A DNA stretch of 23,808 nucleotides from an uncultured Bacilli bacterium (GTDB lineage: Bacteria > Bacillota_I > Bacilli_A > RF39 > UBA660), in assembly GCA_947628495.1 (NCBI GenBank), contig CANRAC010000004.1:1-23808 (forward strand), written 5' to 3'. Below the pieces are notes generated by a model that was not told where the DNA came from, searched no databases, and worked only from the letters and a program-made list of their open reading frames with translations. Of this stretch, positions 15,417 through 22,071 are shown piece after piece; position 1 is the first letter of the stretch; each line of letters begins with the position of its first letter. A program made the translations under genes and the position numbers.

Positions 15417-15839
15417 CTAGTTACCTCCTTCTTCTTTTTTAACAAATTTACATTTGATTGGTAGTTTATGAGAAGCAAGTCTTAAAGCTTCACGCGCAAC
15501 TTCTTCTGATACACCATCAATTTCAAACATAATTTTTCCTTCTTTAACTACAGCAACCCAATCTTCAACGTTACCTTTACCTTTACCTTGACGAGTTTCA
15601 AGTGGTTTTTTAGTTAAAGCTAAATGAGGGAAAATGTTAATCCATACTTTTCCACCACGTTTCATATAACGAGTCATCGCTATACGCGCAGCTTCAATTT
15701 GACGGGTAGTAATCCATGCCCCTTCTTTTGCTTGAAGTCCATATGAACCAAAATGTAATTCTGTATTTCCTCTGGCATGGCCTTCGTATGTAAGACGATG
15801 AGGTTTACGATACTTAGTTCTCTTTGGCATTAGTGGCAT
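15417..15839 (-). CDS. rplP: 50S ribosomal protein L16
   Basis: 140 residues from MPLMPKRTKYRKPHRL. L16 lies near the A-site tRNA elbow and is needed for peptidyl-transferase function. The family N-terminus and the segment RYMKRGGKVWINIFPH support the call. The longest frame starts 15 codons earlier but that extension lies within rpsC. The AGGGGGT site is about nine bases before the ATG at 15839, better placed than for the alternative ATG at 15830. Either start overlaps the 3' end of rpsC (by 26 or 17 bases), the largest true gene overlap in this operon. Confidence 0.96.
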   Translation of the reverse strand: MPLMPKRTKYRKPHRLTYEGHARGNTELHFGSYGLQAKEGAWITTRQIEAARIAMTRYMKRGGKVWINIFPHLALTKKPLETRQGKGKGNVEDWVAVVKEGKIMFEIDGVSEEVAREALRLASHKLPIKCKFVKKEEGGN

Positions 15840-16497
15840 TGTCTCTACCCCCTTTATTTTTGTTTTTAGTAGGAAGAACTTCACCTTTATAGATCCATAC
15901 TTTTACGCCTATTTTTCCATAAATAGTGTTAGCTTCACTTTGCGCATAATCAACGTTAGCACGTAAAGTATGAAGAGGAACTGTACCTTCTGTATAACCT
16001 TCAGTACGAGCCATTTCTGCTCCTCCTAAACGACCAGATGTTGAAGTTTTAATTCCTTTTGCTCCCGCTTTCATTGTATTTCGAATTGCTCTTTTTTGCG
16101 CACTTCTAAATGGAGCACGTGCTTCAATTTGGGCAGCGATATTATCTGCAACTAATTTAGCATCTAAATCAGGATTTTTAACTTCGACAATGGAAATGTA
16201 TACTTCTTCGCCTACTAGTTTAGAAATTTTCTTTCTTAATTTTTCAATATCTTCACCACCACGACCGATGATAACACCTGGTTTAGCAGTGTTGATAATT
16301 ACGTCGCATCTTTTAGCTGTTCTTTCAATTACGATTTTGGCTACAGCCGCATTCTTAAGTTCTTTAGCTAAAAATTTACGTATTTTTAAATCTTTATTTA
16401 AAGTATCACCAAATTCTTTTTTAGGAGCATACCAATTAGACTCCCAATTTTCAGTGATTCCTAGTCTAAGACCTTTAGGGTTTACTTTTTGTCCCAT
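15814..16497 (-). CDS. rpsC: 30S ribosomal protein S3
   Basis: 227 residues from MGQKVNPKGLRLGI. S3 lines the mRNA entry tunnel and has helicase-assisting basic residues. The KH domain GxxG loop is GRGG at 78-81 in AKPGVIIGRGGEDIEKL. The C-terminal domain includes GRLGGAEMARTEGYTEGTVP. A longer frame starting nine codons upstream overlaps rplV; AGGAGG, built from the rplV end, lies nine bases before this ATG. A tail of about ten residues rich in K, N and R extends past the usual end and overlaps rplP. Confidence 0.97.
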   Translation of the reverse strand: MGQKVNPKGLRLGITENWESNWYAPKKEFGDTLNKDLKIRKFLAKELKNAAVAKIVIERTAKRCDVIINTAKPGVIIGRGGEDIEKLRKKISKLVGEEVYISIVEVKNPDLDAKLVADNIAAQIEARAPFRSAQKRAIRNTMKAGAKGIKTSTSGRLGGAEMARTEGYTEGTVPLHTLRANVDYAQSEANTIYGKIGVKVWIYKGEVLPTKNKNKGGRDNATNAKEN

Positions 16498-16501
16498 CCT
16501 C

Positions 16502-16846
16502 TTAAACCTCCTTAACTGTGTCACTTACTTTAACCGTAATGTGACTTGTTCTTTTATCTCTGCGATCTACTTTTGTACGAGATCCAAATTTAATTCTTTT
16601 ATAAACAGGACCAGGATTAATAAAACATTCAGAGATTACAAGTTTACTTTCATCAGCGCCATTATTATTAACAGCATTAGCAACAGCCGAATTTAAAACT
16701 TTTAAAATTAAACGGCTAGCTTTTGTGTTAGTAGTATTTAATATTCCTTGTGCAGTTTTAACATCTTTTCCTCTAATTAAGTCCAAAGTCATTCTGGCTT
16801 TTAAAGGAGCGATCATTGCACTTTTATGTATTGCGTATGCTTCCAT
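16502..16846 (-). CDS. rplV: 50S ribosomal protein L22
   Basis: 114 residues. L22 spans the 50S subunit and its beta-hairpin lines the exit tunnel constriction with L4, the site where macrolide-resistance mutations arise. The start MEAYAIHKSAMIAPLKARMTLDL aligns with L22 helix 1, and AVANAVNNNGAD and GPVYKRIKFGSRTKVDRRDKRTSH match the middle and hairpin regions. GGAGGTAATAAGAT precedes the ATG. Its last codons (KEV) encode the rpsC ribosome site. Confidence 0.98.
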   Translation of the reverse strand: MEAYAIHKSAMIAPLKARMTLDLIRGKDVKTAQGILNTTNTKASRLILKVLNSAVANAVNNNGADESKLVISECFINPGPVYKRIKFGSRTKVDRRDKRTSHITVKVSDTVKEV

Positions 16847-16859
16847 ATCTTATTACCTC

Positions 16860-17123
16860 CTACTTTTGTCCTGCATGTCCAGAGAATTTACGAGTTGCCG
16901 CAAATTCACCAAGCTTATGTCCAACCATATCCTCAGTTATATAAACTGGAATAAATTCTTTACCGTTATGTACCGCAATTGTATGTCCAATAAAGTCAGG
17001 ATAAATTGTGGAACGACGAGACCATGTTTTAATTACTTCTTTTTTATTAGCAGTATTCAAATCCTGTACCTTTTTTAATAATCTATCAAAGACATAAGGT
17101 CCTTTTTTTAAACTTCTTGCCAT
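16860..17123 (-). CDS. rpsS: 30S ribosomal protein S19
   Basis: 87 residues, about five fewer than usual; the basic C-terminal tail after GHAGQK is trimmed. S19 sits in the 30S head next to S13 and the A-site tRNA. SLKKGPYVFDRLLKKV, WSRRSTIYPDFIGHTIAVHNG and GHKLGEFAATRKFSGH are family hallmarks. AGGAGGAATTTGTAA precedes the ATG. Confidence 0.97.
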   Translation of the reverse strand: MARSLKKGPYVFDRLLKKVQDLNTANKKEVIKTWSRRSTIYPDFIGHTIAVHNGKEFIPVYITEDMVGHKLGEFAATRKFSGHAGQK

Positions 17124-17136
17124 TTACAAATTCCTC

Positions 17137-17970
17137 CTACTTTTTCTTTTTACGGCTAACAATAAGTTTGTCAGACGCTTTCTTATTTTTACGAGTTTTA
17201 AGTCCAAGAGCTGGTTTACCCCAAGGAGTAACTGGCCCTTTACGTCCTACTGGAGCACGTCCTTCTCCACCACCATGAGGGTGATCATTAGGGTTCATAA
17301 CAGAACCACGGTTTGTTGGACGAATACCCATATGACGTTTACGTCCGGCTTTACCAAGATTAACAAGTTCATAATCTTCATTACCAACTACACCAATAGT
17401 TGCCATACAAGTTCCTAGAACTTTTCTTGTTTCACCACTTTGTAATCTTAACATTACATATTTGCCTTCACGGCCTAATATTTGAGCACTAGCTCCCGCC
17501 GCACGGCACATTTCTGCTCCTTTACCTGGTTGTAATTCAATATTATGAACAACAGTACCAACCGGAATGTTTTGTAATGGTAGAGCATTTCCGACTTTAA
17601 TATCGATATTCTCACCACTTTCAATAATCATTCCGACTTTTAAATCCTTAGGAGCGATAATATATCTTTTTTCACCATCTTTATAATTTATAAGAGCAAT
17701 ATTAGCATTACGATTTGGATCGTATTCAATGCTTGCTACTTTACCAGTTATATTGAATTTGTTGCGCTTATAATCAATTAAACGATACTTTCTTTTGGCA
17801 CCGCCACCAATATGTTGAACAGTCATTCTACCTTGATTATTACGTCCACCAGTTTTTGATTTAGAAACTAGCAAAGACTTTTCAGGAGTAGATGTCGTAA
17901 TTTCTTCATTAGCGAGTGTGGTCATGCCACGACGACCATTAGTCGTTGGTTTATATTTCTTTATTGCCAT
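17137..17970 (-). CDS. rplB: 50S ribosomal protein L2
   Basis: 277 residues, the standard length. L2 is a core 23S rRNA protein close to the peptidyl-transferase centre and needed for subunit association. The N-terminal GRNNQGRMTVQHIGGGAKRKYR region and the C-terminal HPHGGGEGR (230-238), which contains the highly conserved histidine, are intact. AGGAGGGTAAATT precedes the ATG. It follows rplW after 15 bases. Confidence 0.98.
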   Translation of the reverse strand: MAIKKYKPTTNGRRGMTTLANEEITTSTPEKSLLVSKSKTGGRNNQGRMTVQHIGGGAKRKYRLIDYKRNKFNITGKVASIEYDPNRNANIALINYKDGEKRYIIAPKDLKVGMIIESGENIDIKVGNALPLQNIPVGTVVHNIELQPGKGAEMCRAAGASAQILGREGKYVMLRLQSGETRKVLGTCMATIGVVGNEDYELVNLGKAGRKRHMGIRPTNRGSVMNPNDHPHGGGEGRAPVGRKGPVTPWGKPALGLKTRKNKKASDKLIVSRKKKK

Positions 17971-17985
17971 AATTTACCCTCCTAA

Positions 17986-18261
17986 TTAAAATTCTATTGA
18001 CTGTCCACTTGCTAAAGTAACAATCGCTTTCTTATAAGTTTTTGTTTTACCTGTGTATTTGCCTACTCTTTTCTTTTTAGATTTTGTATTAAGAGTATTA
18101 ACATTTACCACATTTACCCCAAATGCCGCTTCTACAGCTTTTTTAATTTGGGTTTTATTTGCGCTACCGGCTACTTTAAATGTATAAACGCCTTTTTGAG
18201 TAGCATAAACAGATTTTTCCGTAACAACTGGTGAATAAATAATATCAGTATAATCTTTCAT
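17986..18261 (-). CDS. rplW: 50S ribosomal protein L23
   Basis: 91 residues. L23 lies at the tunnel exit and is the docking point for trigger factor and SRP. IIYSPVVTEKSVYATQKGVYTFKV and KTQIKKAVEAAFGVNVVNVNTL are typical. The ATG overlaps the rplD stop by one base (TAATG), and GGAGGTGCTTA lies in the rplD end. Confidence 0.98.
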   Translation of the reverse strand: MKDYTDIIYSPVVTEKSVYATQKGVYTFKVAGSANKTQIKKAVEAAFGVNVVNVNTLNTKSKKKRVGKYTGKTKTYKKAIVTLASGQSIEF

Positions 18262-18881
18262 TATTTAAGCACCTCCTCGATTTTATTTAGAGCTTTTTCG
18301 TCTAAAACTAACTTATCAGCATTAACAATATCATAAACATTAATTTCATCTGCTAATATTGCGTAAGCATAGCCTAGATTACGAGTAGCCATATATAGAT
18401 TTTCATTATCTTCATTTGTGACAAATAAAGTTTTTCCATCTAATTTTAAAGTTTTCATAATATCTTTGATTTCTTTAGTTTTTAAACTATCTAATTTAAT
18501 ATCATCAATAATTACTAATTCTTTATTTTTAAGTTTGTAAGATAAAGCACTTTTTAGAGCAAGTACTCTTTCTTTTTTGTTCATTTTAAAACCATAACTA
18601 CGTGGAGTTACACCGAAAACAATTCCGCCGCCTCTCCAAATAGGACTTCTATTAGATCCAGAACGAGCACGTCCTGTACCTTTTTGTTTCCATGGTTTTT
18701 TTCCTCCACCTGAAACTTCAGCACGAGTTTTTGTTTTATGAGTTCCTTGACGAGTTGCAGCAAGTTGCAAATCAATAGCTTTCTTTAAAACAATATCATT
18801 AAATGTTTTCCAAATAGAATCAGATAAGGTTACATCTTTTACTTTTTCACCTTTAAGGTTAATCATTTCTAATTTAGCCAT
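18261..18881 (-). CDS. rplD: 50S ribosomal protein L4
   Basis: 206 residues. L4 inserts a long loop into the exit tunnel and in E. coli represses the S10 operon through its leader. The loop region VSGGGKKPWKQKGTGRARSG and the following SPIWRGGGIVFGVTPRSY are intact, with no sign of macrolide-resistance change that I can judge. The ATG overlaps the rplC stop by one base. The presence of a long leader before rpsJ makes L4 a candidate autoregulator here too. Confidence 0.97.
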   Translation of the reverse strand: MAKLEMINLKGEKVKDVTLSDSIWKTFNDIVLKKAIDLQLAATRQGTHKTKTRAEVSGGGKKPWKQKGTGRARSGSNRSPIWRGGGIVFGVTPRSYGFKMNKKERVLALKSALSYKLKNKELVIIDDIKLDSLKTKEIKDIMKTLKLDGKTLFVTNEDNENLYMATRNLGYAYAILADEINVYDIVNADKLVLDEKALNKIEEVLK

Positions 18882-19693
18882 TATTCGTCACCTGCCTCTT
18901 CTTTTGCTTCTGGGACTACTTCTTCACTAACTTCTGGAGTAGCTTCTTCCGTTACATTTTCTGGAGCTTCAATTGGAGCTGGTTCGTTATTTGTTTCGTT
19001 TGTTTCTTCCACTACGGCATCAACAACAGTTTCTTCTTCATAACTAAGTAATTCTTTAGCAGAAGCTTTTTCGTTTCTTTTAACTGCTGATTTAATTAAA
19101 ACCATAGAATTTTTAGCACCTGGAACACTGCCACTTACTAAAATATAATTTTCGGCTGTGTTTACTTCAATTATTTCGAGATTTTGAATAGTAACAGTCT
19201 CAACACCCATATGACCAGAAAGTTTTTTTCCTTTCATAACACGCATTGGACGCATTGTTCCCATTGAACCTGGTCTTCTGTGATATCTTGAACCATGAGT
19301 CTCTGGTCCACGTGATTGATTGTGTCTTTTAATAACACCAGTAAATCCTTTACCTTTAGAAGTACCAGTTACATCAACATATTCGCCAGCTTCAAAAATG
19401 CTAGCATCGATTGTATCACCTAAGTTGTAAGTTCCCTCTACATTTCTTATTTCTTTTAAGAAGCGCTTAGGAGTAGTATTTGCTTTTTTAGCATGTCCAA
19501 CTTCAGATTTAGTTGCACGTTTTTCTTTTTTGTCAACAGCTGCGATTTGAATTGCTTCATAACCATCAGTTTCTTTAGTTTTCACTTGAGTTACGATGTT
19601 AGGAGTAATTTCCACAACAGTGACAGGAATTAATTTTCCATCTTTTGTAAAGACTTCGGTCATCCCGACTTTACGTCCTAAGATTCCTTTCAT
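18881..19693 (-). CDS. rplC: 50S ribosomal protein L3 with acidic C-terminal extension
   Basis: 270 residues against a usual 205-215. L3 nucleates 50S assembly and reaches the peptidyl-transferase centre. The core runs from MKGILGRKVGMTEVFTKDG to about residue 206 with the family signature near 120-165 (GTSKGKGFTGVIKRHNQSRG, GSMGTMRPMRVMKGKKLSGH). The last 64 residues are unlike L3: residues 221-270 contain 18 acidic side chains and a single lysine, rich in E, A, P, V and T and without clear motif. The frame is open without interruption and the TAA stop overlaps the rplD start, so this is not an assembly slip into noncoding DNA. Such a tail on an otherwise basic protein may be disordered and solvent-exposed. 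A short core of repeated EEATPEVSEEVVPEA-like units hints at expansion. Confidence 0.96.
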   Translation of the reverse strand: MKGILGRKVGMTEVFTKDGKLIPVTVVEITPNIVTQVKTKETDGYEAIQIAAVDKKEKRATKSEVGHAKKANTTPKRFLKEIRNVEGTYNLGDTIDASIFEAGEYVDVTGTSKGKGFTGVIKRHNQSRGPETHGSRYHRRPGSMGTMRPMRVMKGKKLSGHMGVETVTIQNLEIIEVNTAENYILVSGSVPGAKNSMVLIKSAVKRNEKASAKELLSYEEETVVDAVVEETNETNNEPAPIEAPENVTEEATPEVSEEVVPEAKEEAGDE

Positions 19694-19712
19694 AAATTTT
19701 CCTCTTTTCTAC

Positions 19713-20021
19713 TTATAATTTAATTTTAATATCAACACCACTAGGAATATCCAAATGTGTAAGTGCCTCAATTGTTTCTTTACTTGGGTCTTTAATATCG
19801 ATTAGTCTTTTATGAGTACGACTTTCGAATTGTTCACGTGAATCTTTATATTTATGTACCGCTTTTAATACTGTAACTTTTTCAATTTCCGTTGGAAGTG
19901 GTACAGGTCCAGAAACTACGCCCCCAGTTCTTTTTACAGTTTCGATTATTTTGCCACATGCTTGATCAAGAATACGATGATCATATGCTTTTAAATTAAT
20001 ACGAACTTGTGATTTTGACAT
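19713..20021 (-). CDS. rpsJ: 30S ribosomal protein S10 (NusE)
   Basis: 102 residues, the standard length. S10 belongs to the 30S head and also works as NusE in transcription antitermination. VRINLKAYDHRILDQACGKI, GGVVSGPVPLPTEIEKVTVL and the internal REQFESRTHKRLIDI are family signatures. AGGAGG lies nine bases before the ATG. Another ATG, out of frame, falls between them (AGGAGGACATG) and would give a short unrelated product; S10 homology fixes the start at 20021. It is the first gene of the operon. Confidence 0.98.
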   Translation of the reverse strand: MSKSQVRINLKAYDHRILDQACGKIIETVKRTGGVVSGPVPLPTEIEKVTVLKAVHKYKDSREQFESRTHKRLIDIKDPSKETIEALTHLDIPSGVDIKIKL

Positions 20022-20147
20022 TTTTCATGTCCTCCTTTCGCCTATATCTAGTACAGACTCGCTCCGTAACGAATTACCTGATTCCAGAATTCATTTAACA
20101 ACAAACCCTAGTGTATCAGCAACCTCGCACATCTAAGCAGTCATACA
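20022..20147 (-). promoter_or_regulatory. 5' leader of the S10 operon, probable autoregulatory RNA
   Basis: About 126 nt between the predicted start near 20147 and the rpsJ ATG. It is GC-richer than the flanking spacer. It contains blocks that look conserved (CGAGGTTGCTGA, ACGGAGCGAGTCTGTAC), a 5-bp TGTAT/ATACA pairing at its 5' end, and a GTAA-TTCG-TTAC mini-hairpin. Ribosomal-protein leaders before rpsJ are known in Firmicutes, where L4 or another product represses the operon. That this one binds L4 is inference; I could not fold it in full. Confidence 0.5.
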
Positions 20148-20153
20148 GGATTA

Positions 20154-20197
20154 ATTATAGCAATAAATTATATGTTATGCAAGCCTAAATTTGCCAA
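20154..20197 (-). promoter_or_regulatory. Tandem promoters of the S10-spc-alpha operon
   Basis: Proximal: TTGCAT (20182-20177), 17 bases, then TGC-TATAAT with an extended -10 (TATAAT at 20159-20154). Distal: TTGGCA (20197-20192), 19 bases, TATAAT (20172-20167). The two overlap. No other promoter of this quality was noticed before rplQ, so about 14 kb of genes may depend on this site. Confidence 0.75.
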
Positions 20198-20208
20198 AAA
20201 TAGCAATT

Positions 20209-20235
20209 TAAAAATTCGCCTGAATTTGACGAATT
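20209..20235 (-). terminator. Possible weak terminator after the 54-residue gene
   Basis: On the minus strand AATTCG (20235-20230) can pair with CGAATT (20218-20213) around an 11-base loop, followed by three more T residues and an AT-rich stretch. It lies between the small gene and the S10 promoters. The stem is short and AT-rich and the T-run is modest, so read-through is likely. Confidence 0.4.
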
Positions 20236-20253
20236 GATTTTACAAGTTTTTAG

Positions 20254-20418
20254 TTATTTTACTAACAAATATTGTTCTTCTTTAGAATAATTAGCTTTAT
20301 ACTTTTTTAATATAGCATTATATAATCTTAACTCTTCACTGGTAAGATCATTTAAAGCCTCTTTTAATTCTTTTTGGGCTTTGTTAATCCTTTTAAATTT
20401 TTCTGTTATAGTCGGCAT
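20254..20418 (-). CDS. Hypothetical protein of 54 residues, charged and helical
   Basis: Starts MPTITEKFKRINKAQKEL and ends KEEQYLLVK. It is rich in K and E with leucines at helical spacing (KELKEALNDLTSEELRLYNAIL), which suggests one or two amphipathic helices or a short coiled coil. No signal peptide, membrane segment or known motif is visible. The frame could begin 13 codons upstream at 20457, but that ATG lies within the -10 region of the gene's own promoter, so the transcript would not contain it. AAGGGG is seven to eight bases before the chosen ATG. I do not recognise the family. It lies between a metallopeptidase-like gene and the S10 operon. Confidence 0.7.
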   Translation of the reverse strand: MPTITEKFKRINKAQKELKEALNDLTSEELRLYNAILKKYKANYSKEEQYLLVK

Positions 20419-20446
20419 AATAATCCCCTTTCTTTTTATAGAAAGT

Positions 20447-20474
20447 ATTATACCCATTATTTAGATTAAGTCAA
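20447..20474 (-). promoter_or_regulatory. Near-consensus promoter of the 54-residue gene
   Basis: TTGACT (20474-20469), a 16-base spacer and TATAAT (20452-20447) match 11 of 12 consensus bases, the best minus-strand promoter in the window. It begins three bases after the stop codon of the upstream 530-residue gene. The predicted start near 20440 gives a leader of about 22 nt. Confidence 0.8.
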
Positions 20475-20477
20475 TAA

Positions 20478-22070
20478 TTATCGACCTTTTATATTTACTT
20501 CTTCAGTTTCATATAAATATTGCGTCCAATATCTTTCTGCTAACCTAAAAAGGTATTCATTAGGATCTAAATTATAAGTCTTAATATCAGCGTTATATTC
20601 ATAATTAAGAGGAATATGACACTCCCATCTTTCTCCTGTTAAATTTAAAGTGATTTCAATTTTAAAGTCCTGAGGGAATATTTTATGAGAATCATTGTAT
20701 TTACTAGAAATGTTTTCCACTTGGATAAAAGGAGCTGCATTTTCAAATCCTGGAAAAATAAAGTTAGAATGACATGGATACTGGATTTCCAAAATTTTAT
20801 ATTGATAGTATTTTACTAAAATATCTTCATTCATATCTTTAGCAAAAGCAGCATAATAATATCTGCTATATAAATTTAAAAACTCTGCAATTGCCGATTG
20901 GCGTGTTTGAGAATACTGTTTGTAATTTTGAGCATACAAAGTATTTTCTCCATTGGTTATATCATTACTTGCCTGCGACAAATTCTGTTCTGAAAAGTTG
21001 ATTGTATCTATTAAAGAAATGAGTTTTGTCGCATCCCAAGAATTACCATATATTTCTTTTAATTTATCTATTAAATAAAGCATATTTGCTTGATAATAAT
21101 ATCTTAATAAAGCATCTTCACTTACTAAGTGCTCTAGTAAAGCAGCACAAAAACGCGGGGTATCATAAGTATGGTAACCCTCATTAAAATATTTTATTTT
21201 TAGCTGCTCAGTAATAGCTTCTTTTAAAGATTGACCACATAATAAATCTTGAGTTGACGTTAGATGATTAAACTCATGCAACAAAGTAGCTTTATCATCA
21301 CTATCATAATCTTCTTCTTCCATCATGCAATACATTTTAACTTCATTATCAGAGGGAAGATATTGTCCTGAAGCAATATCGGTCTGTTCATAACCATTAT
21401 TATACTCTACATTAACCGTTGCCAATCTATTTTTAATATGGTCAAAATCCATATATTTTCCGTAATCATTAATCAACTTTTTATAGTAATCATGATTAAT
21501 ATCTTCGTTTATTAAAATTTCTTTAGCTTCTTCATCAATATTTTCATTGGCTTTAATAACAGAAATCATTTCATTATATAATTTATCTGTATCTACATCG
21601 GGAAGATCTTGTTTATAAAATATGGTATGAGACAAACTATCTTCAACTATGCAATGAAAACGGCTCCCTTGGATTATTCCTTGTATTATAAGATCTGGGT
21701 TATTACGCACTAAATTTACAGAATGCATAGATATCATAAAAACTAAGGAACTAGAAATAACTGTCCTTACTCCACTTTTAAAATAGTCTTTATAATTTAA
21801 AGGTGTTATTCTATCTAAATTAATAGTCTTATGTTTCTTCATTTCTTTTTTGATATTTTTCTTATCTTTTCTAGTTTCTAATAATTCAGGCTTTCTTTTT
21901 TTCATATAAGGATCAAAACTATAGACAACAAAAGGATCACGATAGTAAGTATTACTTATAGGTAATATTTTACCATTATTTAAAAATACTATTTGCTGGG
22001 TGTTTAAATCTAATTTAACCTCTATTAATTTATTATTAATTTTATATTTTAATATATTTAAATATTTCAT
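20478..22070 (-). CDS. Putative membrane-anchored zinc metallopeptidase-like protein, unrecognised family
   Basis: 530 residues. Residues 1-100 are hydrophilic, with a very basic stretch at about 57-82 (KKRKPELLE, RKDKKNIKKEMKKHK). A single hydrophobic segment at about 101-120 follows, so an N-in, C-out anchor is likely. The large remainder carries TLLHEFNHL with H265, E266 and H269, an HExxH motif preceded by bulky hydrophobics as in zinc peptidases. E284 or E288 in SLKEAITEQL, 15 or 19 residues later, could be the third metal ligand, as in gluzincins. The C-terminal 130 residues look like a beta-rich domain. The ATG lies one base after the gpmI stop, with GAGGAAT inside gpmI, so it is probably co-translated with gpmI. 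I do not know a family matching the full length. Protease function is inference from the motif. Confidence 0.6.
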   Translation of the reverse strand: MKYLNILKYKINNKLIEVKLDLNTQQIVFLNNGKILPISNTYYRDPFVVYSFDPYMKKRKPELLETRKDKKNIKKEMKKHKTINLDRITPLNYKDYFKSGVRTVISSSLVFMISMHSVNLVRNNPDLIIQGIIQGSRFHCIVEDSLSHTIFYKQDLPDVDTDKLYNEMISVIKANENIDEEAKEILINEDINHDYYKKLINDYGKYMDFDHIKNRLATVNVEYNNGYEQTDIASGQYLPSDNEVKMYCMMEEEDYDSDDKATLLHEFNHLTSTQDLLCGQSLKEAITEQLKIKYFNEGYHTYDTPRFCAALLEHLVSEDALLRYYYQANMLYLIDKLKEIYGNSWDATKLISLIDTINFSEQNLSQASNDITNGENTLYAQNYKQYSQTRQSAIAEFLNLYSRYYYAAFAKDMNEDILVKYYQYKILEIQYPCHSNFIFPGFENAAPFIQVENISSKYNDSHKIFPQDFKIEITLNLTGERWECHIPLNYEYNADIKTYNLDPNEYLFRLAERYWTQYLYETEEVNIKGR

Positions 22071-22071
22071 T

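Noticed and set aside
20085..20126. Short upstream reading frame in the S10 leader (MCEVADTLG...)
   Set aside because: No ribosome binding site precedes it and the region is better explained as structured leader RNA.
20447..20457. Longer start of the 54-residue gene at 20457
   Set aside because: The ATG and next codons coincide with the TATAAT box of a near-consensus promoter, so they would not be transcribed from it; a proper ribosome site precedes the ATG at 20418.
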